Assembly: GCA_013396915.1 (NCBI GenBank)
Contig: VWZL01001321.1
Span: 190,593 to 254,592, forward strand
Length of the DNA stretch: 64,000 nt
Source: Stercorarius parasiticus
Taxonomy: Eukaryota; Chordata; Aves; Charadriiformes; Stercorariidae
Reading direction: 5' to 3'
A model generated the notes under the pieces. The model worked only from the letters and a program-made list of their open reading frames with translations, was not told the origin of the DNA and made no database searches. The position numbers and the translations under genes are program-made. Positions 1 through 10,555 of this stretch are shown one piece after another; position 1 is the first letter of the stretch, and every line of letters begins with the position of its first letter.

Positions 1-85
1 CCGGGGTAAGGGAGGGACACGGTGTCCCCTTCCCCCGCCAACACACCCCCGTCCCAGGTCCCCGTTGCCTCAGGGCCGCCGGTAC

Positions 86-303
86 CTCTCGGAGTCGCGT
101 CCGTCGAAGAAGACGAAGTCGCCGCTCTGGACGCACTTGGCGCAAGTGAGGCGGCGGCGGGTGGTATTGCAGAGCGGGCACCGCTCCACCGCCACGTACA
201 GCCCCTCGGCGTCCTCCTCGGCCCCCCGCAGAGCCGCCGGCCCGGCCCCGGCGCCGCCGCCCTGCCCGCCGGGCTGGGGGCGGCAGCCGCTGGGAGACGC
301 CAT
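86..303 (-). CDS. ATG14: ATG14 (Barkor) coding exon 1, partial gene
   Basis: ATG14 recruits the Beclin-1/VPS34/VPS15 lipid-kinase complex to the ER and is needed for autophagosome formation. This exon encodes residues 1-72 plus two bases of codon 73. The protein starts MASPSG, has a Gly/Ala/Pro-rich stretch (residues 8-28), then a conserved segment containing [19 protein letters not shown] and two CxxC pairs (C42/C45 and C54/C57). These correspond to the N-terminal cysteine repeats needed for ER targeting in mammalian ATG14. The start ATG (303-301) was chosen because MASPSG matches the remembered mammalian N-terminus; it has A at -3 and G at +4. The exon ends at an AG|GTACCG donor (GT at 85-84), so bases 1-85 are intron 1. 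The coiled-coil and BATS domains lie outside the window. The residue 8-28 region appears lineage-specific. A second in-frame ATG lies 54 bases upstream (357-355). Confidence 0.95.
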
Positions 304-324
304 GATGGGCTCCCCGCGCCGCCG

Positions 325-332
325 GTCACGTG
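325..332 (-). promoter_or_regulatory. CLEAR-like E-box (GTCACGTG)
   Basis: GTCACGTG, followed by GG, sits 22 bases upstream of the ATG14 start codon. It matches eight of the ten bases of the CLEAR consensus GTCACGTGAC, bound by TFEB/TFE3/MITF, and also suits USF1/2. Because TFEB controls many autophagy and lysosome genes, the site is plausible for ATG14. Function is inferred from motif and position only. Confidence 0.5.
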
Positions 333-350
333 GGACTTTGTTTTCGGGCA

Positions 351-366
351 GGGGCATTGTGGGAAG
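351..366 (-). promoter_or_regulatory. ZNF143/Staf-like site
   Basis: The minus strand reads TTCCCACAATGCCCC, containing the CCCAnAATGC core of the ZNF143 (Staf) binding site commonly found near CpG-island transcription starts. It lies about 50 bases upstream of the ATG14 start and includes the upstream in-frame ATG. It is a motif match only. Confidence 0.4.
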
Positions 367-480
367 CGGGCGCTGAGGCGGCGGCGGGAGGGACCGGCCC
401 CGGTCCGGCCCTGAGGGGGAAGGTGTCACCCCGCGCCCCGCAGGGCGAGGACTGAGGGGAGAAGCCTTAAAAAAAAAAAA

Positions 481-830
481 AAGATAACGAAGGTTTGGTT
501 TTTCCGTCTCTCGGGCTCGGAGCCTGGCTGCCGGCAGCACCTGCCGGAGGAAGGAGGGCTGCCCCTCCTCAGCTCCCACAACGTGGGGGGGAGGTGGTGA
601 GCAGCGGTGCAGGCCCTGCCCCACAGCTCCGCCGGGCTTTGTGAGGAGAGTGAGCGATTTTTTTTTTTCTTCGGAAAAGGTGAAGTTAAAAAAAACAAAC
701 AACACACAACCCCACACAGCATCCGCTGCAGATCTGCCGCCATCCTTACAAACGCAGGCTGCAGGCTTTAATACTCATTTCATGGGGTGCTGGGTGTTCA
801 CATGAACGTCCTACAGGCATGGCCAGTCTG
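481..830. other. Upstream flank of ATG14, no gene seen
   Basis: Between the ATG14 promoter and the CR1 copy there is mixed sequence with T-rich and A-rich runs (about 658-670 and 687-705). The open minus-strand frame reaching to 717 is a continuation of the ATG14 leader frame through low-complexity DNA and is not taken as coding. Confidence 0.5.
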
Positions 831-1272
831 TAATCGTAGAATGGTTTGGAAGGGACCTTAAAGATCATCTCGTTCAAACTTCCCTGCCCTGGGCAGGGAC
901 ACCTCCCACCACCCCAGGTTGCTCCAAGCCCCGTCCAACCTGGCCTTGAACCCCTCCAGGGATGGGGCAGCCACAGCTTCTCTGGGCAACCTGGGCCAGG
1001 GGCTCACCACCCGCACAGCCAAGAATTTCTTCTTCAGATCTAAATCTCCCCTCTTCCAGTTTGAAGCCATTACTCCTTGTCCTATCACTACATGCCCTTG
1101 TAAGAAGTCCCTCACCAGCTTTCCTGTAGGCCCCTTGCAGATAGTGGAAAGCTGCTCTAAGGTCTCCCCGGAGCCTTCTCCTCTCCAGGCTGAACACCCC
1201 CAACTCTCTCAGCCTGTCCTCACAGCAGAGGGGCTCCAGTTCTTGGATCATCATGGCCTCCTCTGGCCCTAC
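831..1272 (-). mobile_element. CR1 LINE, 3' fragment (antisense copy)
   Basis: On the minus strand this matches the end of an avian CR1: the C-terminal tail of the ORF2 reverse transcriptase followed by the short 3'UTR. Recognisable pieces are RLRELGVFSLERRRLRGDL and RACSDRTRSNGFKLEEGRF in one frame, then PWPRLPREAVAAPSLEGF in another, so the ORF is frameshifted and dead. The 3' end, about position 831 (plus strand tcgtagaatggtttggaag), carries the usual CR1 end sequence that normally continues into ATTCTATG repeats. The 5' end is truncated, as in nearly all CR1 copies. The strong match to consensus suggests a moderately young avian insertion. Confidence 0.93.
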
Positions 1273-3761
1273 TCTAACAGTCCATGTCCTTGTGCTGAGT
1301 AACCTTGTCCTTGTAACCCAGGAGAAGCATCATTTGATTTCCCAGGGTAGGACACTGTGACCAGCAGCAAGGCGGTGGTGGGGCTCCAACTGCAGCTAAC
1401 CTCACTGGAGTCTCAAGGGAGCCATCTGCACTACAGCCAGCCCATAACATTGCTGCACAGACCACGTATACCTACTAAAGTCAGTCCCTTGGGGTTATAT
1501 TTACAATAACGCCAAGAAAAATTGTATAAGAAAAGGGGCAAATATTGATACACATCCTCAAGCATGGCAGGCTGCTAAGTTTCCTCACACCAGCCTCAAG
1601 ATTGGAGCCAGAATTTAGGGTTAAATAGATATGATCAGCTAGCATCTAGAAAGCAGAGCACCAGTCCCCTGTGTCAGGGTACAGTGGGAAACACCAGGTA
1701 ATTAGAGAGTCCACACAAACCAGAATAACTTAAAGCAATACCCTACTCCAAAAGAAACAAACAAAACAAAACCCAACAATGCTGCAGTTTAAAAAAAACA
1801 CTAAATATCCCAGCCTATATTATTTCCTTTCCCTACTGTATTGAAGCGCTACAAAACACTAACATGAACTGCACTATGTAGGTAGAACTAAGATAGTTGT
1901 TTTTAAGACAAGAGTTACCATAGCAAACATTAAGTTATCAGTAGCCCAGTGAAAAGGCACAGAGCCCATTTCTTATCTTTAAGACTTTACCCATACTGTT
2001 AAAGAGCATTAACTTTACTGGTGAAATTATGTAGCACGCTCTTAATTAAGACACAATTTCTTGAAGAGGGCTCATTTTAGATAAACTTTTTCCAGCATCC
2101 CAATAAGAACAGGTTGTTTTTCGCTTGCAAAAGATTATTGTAACTCAAAGCTTATCAGCTTTTACAGCTACAGTGCAAATAAGTCCAGCCCATAGCTGTG
2201 GAAAGTCTCCAGTGTTAGAAAACAAACAGAAAAGTAAGCCTCTGTTTAGAATAGATTTGAGTGTGGAAATCCACAGTTTGAAATCCACAAAGAAACTGAT
2301 AACATAGTTAAGACCAGTTTATCATAAGGAAGTGCATGAAGTTTTTCAACCTTTTTTTCCAGAGCACCAGACAGACAGTTATAAAAGCACTTGTGAGACA
2401 TATTACAGGCACAAAAGTTGAAATCACATCCTCACTGAATCAGAAATAAACTTGTGACAGCAAAACTAAGCCCAGAAAGACTATGACCACCTGTCCTGTA
2501 TTAAGCCATTGCCCATATTGTGTATTTCCATCAAGGACAGAGGTAGCTTATGGCCAGCTAGCCTTTTTTTTTTTTTTTTACTTACACTTAAATCATCTAA
2601 CAGCAACCTCTAGTGGCTCAGGGAGTTTCCTGACAGATCTGTTCCATCTTCAGCAGGAAACGAGGAGAGGACACAGGACAAATCCCAGCAGCACCAAAGC
2701 CCTGTTCTGGAAAAGACATTTGCTTCCAGGGAATCACAGAAGGTACCAGGACAGTCAAGGGATAGTCTTTGCACTGCTCCCTGTCACATCACCAGGCTGG
2801 GCATTACACCTCTTGCAAAGGAAGCCTTGAGTTCACTTGGAGGTAAAGAACCCCATTGTTTAGCTGCAAAATTACCAAGTTTTATGTAGTGCCATTGGCT
2901 GAACTCTGCTTAAATAATACAGATAATTAAGCCTTGAGCATCCATGACTCTTTGTATTTTCCTCAAGTCTATTTTAAAGGCAGTTCCCAACCAACATGTT
3001 TTTGTCTCAGCCAAGCTACAAAATCCTATCGTCTGAGGGGACTTCAGCAATACAAGTGGGTACCATCTTGTTAAAATCCAATTTGTGTCATGACAAATTA
3101 GATAGTTTGCTTAGTTACTCCTCCACCCACAGACTTTCTAGATATGTTCCAGCACTGTCAGGGGCCTTGAATGTCTTCTCTGTAAAAGGAGTACCAACAC
3201 TCTAACACATAGGAGTTTATCCAACTGGTAGGATCAGAGGGATTCAACAGATTCCTCTGCAATCACTGTCTTCAAAACACTGAAATCCATGGCTGGATTT
3301 TGCAAGCAATATTGTAGCCAAAAATATATTTTGAGTTTAAACATGAAAATACAACATCACAGGAGCTAGGTTTTGTTACACTTAAAGCTGGGGATTTTGA
3401 TAAAGCTAGTCTGAAGTGCAGTGTTGATTCACTTGTTCAACAGGGGAAGACACACACACGGTTTCTGTTACAAAATACTTAAGTGCCACCTTAATATGCA
3501 TTCTATTAAAAGTACATTCATTTGGCAAATTTCTCAGCTTGACAGGAGTTGTCAGAACTCAAGTGGATTACAGACAGCTAATCTGAAAGCAAAAAACCAT
3601 TTCACAAACTATAGAAAGGCATCAGCATTTATAGCATTCAGAATAGCATCATTCGCTTAATAATCCACAGCGGTGCAATTGGGTCCAGGAACACCCTTGC
3701 TTGCATTCCACACACAGTAATACAAACCCATGTATTATTCTTAGTTGCTTTATAGGCCGTG
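1273..3761. other. Spacer between ATG14 and TBPL2, probably including the TBPL2 3'UTR
   Basis: About 2.5 kb of AT-leaning sequence without a recognised gene. TBPL2 is transcribed leftwards from its stop at 3764-3762, so its 3'UTR should occupy the right-hand part. I did not find a canonical AATAAA on the minus strand close to the stop. Variant hexamers (TATAAA on the minus strand near 3748-3753 and 3625-3630, AGTAAA near 2576) are possible but unconvincing. A T-run lies at about 2563-2579. Confidence 0.5.
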
Positions 3762-3841
3762 TTATGATGCTTTCTTGAAACCTTTTAGAATGGGGTAGAT
3801 GTTCTCAAATGCCTCATAGATTTCGGAACGCTCTTTTGCTC
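3762..3841 (-). CDS. TBPL2: TBPL2 coding exon 7 (last)
   Basis: This encodes the C-terminal helix of the second TBP-core repeat, residues 302-326 after a split Gly301: [20 protein letters not shown] then FKKAS and a TAA stop (3764-3762). The acceptor is TTTCTAG|GA on the minus strand, and phase 2 joins exactly with the G left by exon 6. TBP itself has AKVRAEIYEAF and ends RKTT, so VRA to ERS and RKTT to KKAS mark this as the paralogue. The helix contributes to the upper surface of the saddle that contacts TFIIA/TFIIB and other factors. Confidence 0.93.
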
Positions 3842-5589
3842 CTAGAAAGACATTTAGGAAAAAACAGCTTTAAGAATTAGCGGAGTGTTGAGAATAACTG
3901 AATGCAACTCAAGCCTAATGATAAAGTTACAAACCATGAAGAAACATGGGAGTTTAAAAGGAGCTTACTATTAGTTTCAGGCAGAATTTCTATCATACTT
4001 CTGCCACCTCACAAAGAACAATTTCTAGCCTGTTTTGCTTTAAGACTAGACAAGTTTTGCTTAATCTGTGGAACCAACAGGAGCTGGCTACTCTTGACAG
4101 GTGAAAAAACAACGGCTTTGAAAAGAAAAAAAAAACAAGGCAACTGAGAACCATGGTGTTACCTGCTTAACAGTAACAGCTCTGCCCGTTGATAAAGTGG
4201 AAAGATAGAAACAAGAAGTGAAGGGCATTTATTCCAATACATCCAAGTTGATCTACAGTTTGAGAACTCCCCTCCTCTGGTTCTGAGAAGCTTTTTTATT
4301 TTTAAGCTTTGTTAGGCCATCTGCAATTTCAAAGACAGCCTTTTCCATTTTACTGCGAGCAAGTCTTTAATACCAAGTCTTGTACACTAACTGTATTGCA
4401 CTAGGCAGGACTGTTCTTCACAGTGACACTACTCTACCATGCTAGTGCAACAAACATTAGCTACAAAAACCAGAATTTAAATGAACTAGCAGTTGGATTA
4501 AGTGGCACTCAGGAAGAATGCCTAAACCTTTCCCTCAGAACACATTTGGACATGACTAGTTCACATGCATTAGTACAACTTTTACTTTCAAAAATAAAGT
4601 TGCTTTCTAGATGGGGGGGTGAGGAACCAACAGCCTTGCAGCTCAGCAAATTCAGTTTTGTCATTGCAGTTGGGCCCAGTGTTCACAGACAAGGACTTAC
4701 CTTAGTGCTTCTGGGCCTGCTGCACAGTCAAGTGTTGCAATTAGTGCACCCAAAAATGCAACTGTCAGTGGAATGGAACTGACCAGTAGATTTTACTGGA
4801 CCCAAGAAGGTGGGAAGCATTTAAGTTAGTACTGAGTGCCCCACTCTTCAGTTAACTGAGCTCATTTGTGATGCATGAGAATCTCTAGCTAAAGGCAGGT
4901 GCTTCTCTTCTGTCTTTCACATACCTCAAAACTGCGTTGTGAATATACATACAGCATTCGGGTCCTCTGGGAACAAGTACCATTTATCTTTCAGTACATC
5001 TGAATAAAAGTATTTTCATGATCATTACAAAAGAGTGTGTTAGGAAATTCAACTTTCTTTACATGGGATCTGAGGTACTGATATTTCCTGAGCACACTTA
5101 GCAAGGCTTTTGCCTCGTGAGTATTTTGCCAAACAGTCTGGAACAAGTTCTTACATCTCCACCCTTTCCTCTAATAATCCCTACTAAATGTTGTCAGTGA
5201 AGTGTTTTAAGAAGTTTGCTTCCTGTCCAAGCAATTTAAAATTGCTTATTGTGGTATTCATCTTTAAGTGATTGAGTAGTTACTAGCATGTCAGCATCCT
5301 GTTGGGATTCTGCACTTTGACGCGTGGCATTATTCTTTGAATAAAATAAAGATACTCAAGTTTAACAACATGAAAGTCTGAGACGCTATATGAAACACAA
5401 TGAGATTCTAGTGCAACAATGCTGACATTGTTATCTGCAGAAAACACAGACAAGCAGTAGTAGGCATTACAAAGATTGCTGAGTGGCTTTACTGTGGCAC
5501 GATACTGGTTTAGCTAATGTTCAATTTAAATGCTTTCTCAGAAGATGTGGTAGCACTTGATTACAGATGTACAGAGGGAGACCACTTAC
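3842..5589 (-). other. TBPL2 intron 6
   Basis: A 1,748-base intron with a GTAAGT donor (5589-5584) and a TTTCTAG acceptor (3842). No gene, RNA or clear repeat is seen; it is AT-rich unique-looking sequence. Confidence 0.85.
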
Positions 5590-5684
5590 CAGTCAGTACA
5601 ACTTTTCCAGACACAAAGATAAGCAGCACTATCCTTGGTTTGACCATCCTATAAATAAGGCCAGGAAATAGTTCAGGTTCATAG
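5590..5684 (-). CDS. TBPL2: TBPL2 coding exon 6
   Basis: This encodes residues 270-300 with split codons at each end: [17 protein letters not shown] and [14 protein letters not shown]. It carries the second pair of DNA-inserting phenylalanines of the TBP saddle, F275 (ELFPG) and F292 (LIFVSGK). The pair kinks the minor groove at one end of the TATA box. Splice sites are AAACAG|C and G|GTAAGT on the minus strand, and the 95 bases keep frame. Confidence 0.95.
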
Positions 5685-7244
5685 CTGTTTCAAAGCAAGC
5701 AGGTAAGATTAGTAAAATGCAAATACTGTTTCAGCGTTTCATGCGTAAAGTGCTCTTTAATTATACTAACAATAGAGTAATTAAACCCACAGATTTTAGC
5801 TAGCTACCCAGAGAAAGGCAGGTCAGGTTTTAGACATCAAGAGAAACATGGTAATCCCAGCTGGAGCTGGTAGGAGTTCTTCATGCTTACTTTTAAGGAT
5901 TTCTGAGCCACTTCTGAGTGCGATTTTTCCATAGCATTGAAACTATTATTGTAATCCCCAAACAGCACTCAAATCCTTCTTAGTCTGCAAAGAGCCCTTA
6001 TCAGGAAACATCTTGTGCAACTACGGCAAGATGACAGCCAAGTGAATCCTGAATATATATTTAGTCCACAAATTAAATGCAAAATATTAAATGCATTGCT
6101 AATAAGAGACAACTGAATTTTGATTTTATCAGCGCTGAAATCTTCATCCTTTCCTCAGTGATGGCAATAACTAGTTATGAACAAGCCCATCTTGAAGACA
6201 CAGCATGCCAATCAATAAATTAATTAATCAGTTAAATTGACAGCCAGTAGACATCCAACGATATCCCAGAAACACTATATTTTTGGTTCTGTATTTTGCA
6301 GTCTGGCTTCATGGCTGAAGGTGAGAAACCTTATCCTTGCAGATCAGCATCTGGTTTGCCGGGAGTTAAGAGGCCCGCTAAGTATTAAAGGTTCACAATG
6401 GAGCAAAGGCATAGACCAGGTTCAAGTAGCTTAAGAGCCGCTCCAATTAAACCTGAAGTGCTTAATCAAGACTGGTTATTTTCCTGTGGAAAACTGCAGT
6501 GAAGAAAAATACTCACTGAGGTTTGCTAATGCACTTGGCAATAACAGGAGCCTAGTAGAATTGTGATTACCAGCACTGCTCAGATTAAGGAAAATCTCTG
6601 GTGCACGTTGCTGTTATGCAGCGACACCGAAGATTGTGTCAGCAATATCCACAGTTAAAGAAAGCTTTTACAAAAGATAGTATCTTCATTAACCAACTGA
6701 GCAAAACACAGGAGCTTCTTGCAGTTCTTCAGCCCTTCTTAACCAGATCTGATTTACCCCAGAAGTGACTGAACACTTGTTTACTATGCTCTCAGTTGCA
6801 GGGTTTCTGAAGCCTGTGTTTATGGTGTCCCTGCAAGGGGAGAGCCATGAACAACACACAGGAGGGCAGTTTAGAAGAGCCCTTCACTGTTGAATTGTGT
6901 CAGTCGTGGTTTCAAGCGCTGGAAGCTTTAGTGCTAGTTGCTGTTCATCATCCTGGCAATTAAGCAGAGGGTCATTTTGGCTTGTGCCCCACTCAGAACA
7001 GGAGTTATTGCAGAAGATAAACTTTACTATCTTTGTTGTAACACATGGCATCTACAGCCATTTCATGCTTGCTGAACCAGTAAGCACATTTTTTGCTCAC
7101 CAAAAGACAGGCTTGATATTCAGTATCCAATTAATTATTACCCTGTTTTCCCAGGCCTGTACAGCCTCAGGATTTGCATCTGTTCGCAGCTTACAAAGAC
7201 ACTGCACCGAGTTGCATGGGGTTGTACGTCTAACTTCCGCATAC
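5685..7244 (-). other. TBPL2 intron 5
   Basis: A 1,560-base intron with a GTATGC donor (7244-7239) and an AAACAG acceptor (5685). No other feature is recognised. Confidence 0.85.
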
Positions 7245-7412
7245 CTGCTGAACTGCTGGTGAGTGAGAACCAAGCCTTCCAGCCGGATGGGGAACCTCAC
7301 ATCACAGCTCCCGACCATATTTTGTATCTTGAAGTCCAGGAACTTGGCAGGGAACCCAAGCTTCTGCACCACACGTGCATATTTCCTGGCTGCAAGCCGT
7401 GATTGCTCTTCA
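7245..7412 (-). CDS. TBPL2: TBPL2 coding exon 5
   Basis: This encodes residues 214-268 plus split serines 213 and 269. It starts [20 protein letters not shown], then [11 protein letters not shown], and crosses into the second direct repeat with [15 protein letters not shown] and LVLTHQQFS. The sequence is almost the TBP consensus across the helix H1/H2 and stirrup regions. The acceptor is TTCTTCAG|T and the donor AG|GTATGC. At 168 bases it is the largest core exon, and its phases match both neighbours. Confidence 0.96.
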
Positions 7413-8307
7413 CTGAAGAAAGAGCAGAAGGGGAAAAACAGCTTCGATTAGTGCTTTCTTCTGCTCTCAAGCTGGAAGTTAGTTTGGAGCCACCACCATG
7501 CTAATCTGTCCTCCAGAAAAAGACATGCTACTGCTCAAAATAGCAAGTCTCTCTCCCCAGAACTATTTCAGTGAGCTAAAAGGGAAAAGGCACTTTGTCA
7601 TTCACTTTCCTGTGGTCTATTTGAGCACACTGGAGCATGTTCTATCACCCAGGAATTTCCCCTCTCTTTAGGGGTTTCTCAGTTCCTTAAAACAGCTTCT
7701 CAGGGCTGATCCAAGAGGTAGACTGCAGACACCAGGACAATTATCTAGCTAGTTTGGGATGGTGGTAGGGGTTGGAGAAGAGGTCTCAAGCTGTACATTT
7801 ATGCATTCTCATTGACAGTTCAGGGACATAAAGAAAATAAAATCAAGGCAGCTGCTGAACCTAAGGAAAAGAGCTTCAAAGTACAGAAATAATCTTTGCT
7901 TTCCTCCAGTTCCCATTTTCTCGAGGCAGATGCGTTAACTAGTGAGCACAGACACTGAAGAGAGACTTGACAGACACAAGTTATGTCCTAACTCACTTCA
8001 AAGTCGGTGAGAAATGCAAATAACCCCTTAACAAGTCCTGGGCATTTTAGCAGCTTTTCTGCTAGTGTCTGCTCAGCTCCATCTATATTCAAGGACAGAA
8101 ACACACAATTCAGTAATTACTAAACTGCCATCATGAAGAGAAGGGTAGACATTTTTCATTACCAGTGCTTCATTTTTTTCCTTGCAATTATGACAGCCCT
8201 TTGCTAGATAATTTAAACAAGGTTTTCTGACATTCTTCACCAGAATATAGGCATAGCTGCAAGACCCAGACCTTTAGAGGGAAGGAAAAGTAAAAAAACA
8301 AAAATAC
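7413..8307 (-). other. TBPL2 intron 4
   Basis: An 895-base intron between a GTATTT donor (8307-8302) and a TTCTTCAG acceptor (7413). Nothing else is recognised. Confidence 0.85.
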
Positions 8308-8399
8308 CTTTTTGCTCCTGTGCAGACCATTTTTCCTGAACTGAAGATTAGGGCTGTTGTTCGTGGCTCCCTGATTCTCATGATCACAGCAGCAAACCT
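8308..8399 (-). CDS. TBPL2: TBPL2 coding exon 4
   Basis: This encodes residues 183-212, [19 protein letters not shown] then [11 protein letters not shown], plus two bases of Ser213. It holds the first pair of DNA-inserting phenylalanines of the TBP fold, F184 (RFAAV) and F201 (LIFSSGK). It begins in phase 0 after TTAG and ends AAAAG|GTATTT. The sequence is essentially TBP consensus. Confidence 0.95.
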
Positions 8400-9036
8400 C
8401 TAACAAATTCAAAGGAAGACCTCGCAGTCCAGCTGAGGAATTTAGCTGGTACCGTATCACTGTTCATTCTTTCAAGAATTGTCACTTTCAAAGCTCAATA
8501 CAGCATGCATTTGCTTTGTGTAAGCGTTCATTTACCACCCTGAAGTTATTTTCCACCCTCTTAGGGCTATGGGGCTTAAAACTACAGTCACAGGACCGCT
8601 ACCTTGTCCCTTATGGAAACCCATCTATTCCCAGTAAGTTTCTGCAATCTAGGCCACTTGTTAGAAGTATCATGTAACACCAGTCTGACTCCAGTAATTC
8701 TCTTTAATTCAAACAGGAGTTTTAACCCCCCCTAGTTAGGGCTGCTTGAGCCCTTTCAGCTGGAGGTAGCTGGTCACAGGTGGGAGGGTTCATCTCATTT
8801 CTTAAACAGCTTGGTAATTGCTAGGGTTTTAGTCAAAGAAAAAAAATAAAATTCTTATGGTCCCCTGTGTTTCTTTTAATTTAACAGGCCCAAATTGGAG
8901 AATTTTATGACTTTCCCCTGTGGGTCAAACCAGTGCTATTAGAAGAGGGACAAAGCTCATGGTGAATTTGTGTATTAGAATCCAGCAGCACCAAGAAAGG
9001 GGAGTGCAGGTAAAGCTTTGAGTCCTTAAGATTTAC
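8400..9036 (-). other. TBPL2 intron 3
   Basis: A 637-base intron with a GTAAAT donor (9036-9031) and a TTAG acceptor (8400). No other feature is seen. Confidence 0.85.
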
Positions 9037-9124
9037 CTTTGGGTTATACTCTGCATTTCTGGCATGCAGAGCTATGTTCTTCAGATCTAGTTTACAAGCC
9101 AAGTTGACAGTCGACACTATATTC
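9037..9124 (-). CDS. TBPL2: TBPL2 coding exon 3
   Basis: This encodes the start of the TBP core, residues 154-182 after a split Gln153: [18 protein letters not shown] and [17 protein letters not shown] opens beta strand 1 of repeat 1 and EYNPK precedes the intercalating phenylalanine on the next exon. The acceptor is TTCCTCAG|G and the donor AAAG|GTAAAT. The 88 bases (1 + 29 codons) fit the flanking phases. Confidence 0.95.
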
Positions 9125-10148
9125 CTGAGGAATGAGAGAGGAATTTTCATATTGCAAAAGCAAGCCACTGCAGAGCCAACCCCCAACATTATTAGCTTAA
9201 TGTGAAGTCACACTCCAATTAATAATTGCCATCAACTAATTTCCTGCCTACCTCTTTCCCACTCTAGCATTAAGCTACTTCTGGCAAAACTTGAGCAATT
9301 CAATACCAAAATTACAGTTTCTCACAGGAGGAGATATAACAAGGTACGAAATTATTAGTCCCTGAGCACTAAGTTTGTGTGTCTTCCAAGAACTACATCA
9401 CTGAAGCCTTTTACAGCTTTGACTTGAACCACTACTGAGTGTTTACAGAGTTCCTACAGCACTTTTAAAGTAGGTAAGGGTATGTCATTCTCTACAGGTA
9501 TAAACCACTCCATCATTGCTCTAGCCTAGACAGGACAAGATCTTTTAACAAGGCCAGAACTTCTCTCACTTCTTGTCATGCCCCTTTCCCTTGCTTAGTT
9601 CAGACTCTTTCTGTGCTCGGAAAAGCAGACTGACATCTTTAAACCTCTTGGAGTCTGCCATTATCCTTAACATTCTCCTTGCTGGAAGAAATCCTCCTTT
9701 TCAAGTATTTTTGTCTTTTCGTCCTGCAGAATGAAGCAGCTAGCAGCACATACTATATATAAATAATTTCTACCAAACACTTCTCCCATGGAGAGACTTC
9801 ATCTCCTGTCTCCCAGAAGAAACTTTTCCCCCTTAACAAGCCAGAGGCATTTTGGGTACTCACTCAGCATGTTTATCAGATCCACTCTCCCTTGTTTTGC
9901 TAAGCTGGGTGTTGTTCTGTGCCACTTTTTTTTTTTGTGTTGCACAGGACGCAGTTGCCTTCCAGTATTGGCAGTCCATTTGCTCCACCTCTCCTCAAAG
10001 AGGAACAGCTGCCCCTCTAGTTTTTTGGGTGGCCTTATTTAAGGCCAAACCATGCTTGCTGCATTCTTTGAGAATTCAGAGCATTACCTTACAGTTTAAG
10101 CAAAACTATGACTATTATATATGCTACATATATAATACATAAACTCAC
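9125..10148 (-). other. TBPL2 intron 2
   Basis: A 1,024-base intron, GTGAGT donor (10148-10143) and TTCCTCAG acceptor (9125). No other gene is seen. A T-run lies at about 9926-9936. Confidence 0.85.
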
Positions 10149-10555
10149 TGTAACTGAGGAACTATGCCAGAGCTTTCCGATGCAGGTGTCACTGGGGTCA
10201 TAGGAGTCATTGGTGTCAGAGGAGGACACGTGCCAGATGCTTCAGGGGACAGTTGAGTTGTATCTGGATATGACAATCTGCTTTCATCCATGAAGATACC
10301 ACTCTCCTCATTTCTTGGTATTGACCCATCAAGCTCTTTTTGCATTTCATGGCCATCTTCAGATAGATTTTGTTCTTTGTTATCTTGGGTAATATCTGGA
10401 AGAAAGCTGAGGTCCACAGAGGAGAAGTCTGTAGGAACCTCTTTGGGCTGATTAAGCTGAGAACCGAACAACACATCTTCAGTTGTTTGAATTGGAAGGT
10501 CTACGTCATAAGGGCTCATGGGAGAAAACAGCTGAGGACTAGTAGAGAGGTCATC
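10149..10555 (-). CDS. TBPL2: TBPL2 coding exon 2 (N-terminal domain)
   Basis: This encodes residues 18-152 and most of Gln153. The N-terminal domain is acidic and Ser/Thr/Pro-rich, as in other TBPL2 proteins, and lacks the polyglutamine tract of TBP. It begins DDLSTSPQLFSPMSPYDVDL in phase 0 from a TTCCAG acceptor. Its end, LTPMTPMTPVTPASESSG then IVPQLQ, is the TPMTP-repeat hinge shared with TBP just before the core. The exon ends TTACA|GTGAGT. This half of the protein evolves fast and gives promoter or partner specificity; the function of individual segments is not known to me. Confidence 0.93.

Larger units (their letters stand above)
304..480 (-). promoter_or_regulatory. ATG14: ATG14 leader and CpG-rich promoter region
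   Basis: This is GC- and CpG-dense sequence directly upstream of the ATG14 start, ending at an A-run (about 469-482). I see no TATA box, which fits a CpG-island housekeeping promoter. It contains an E-box at 327-332 and a ZNF143-like motif at 351-366 (listed separately). The reading frame of ATG14 stays open upstream through this region, so the exact transcription start decides whether a longer N-terminus can be made. The transcription start is not visible. Confidence 0.6.

Noticed and set aside
70..717. A single 215-codon open frame on the minus strand covering ATG14 exon 1 and its upstream region
   Set aside because: Only 86-303 matches ATG14. The upstream part is leader and low-complexity DNA, and the last residues run into the intron past the donor.
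858..1302. Open frames of 85-127 codons near 1 kb as host genes
   Set aside because: They are the decayed CR1 reverse-transcriptase tail and its antisense.
3625..3753. Polyadenylation signal for TBPL2 close to its stop
   Set aside because: Only TATAAA-type variants are present near the stop and no AATAAA was found, so no site is called.
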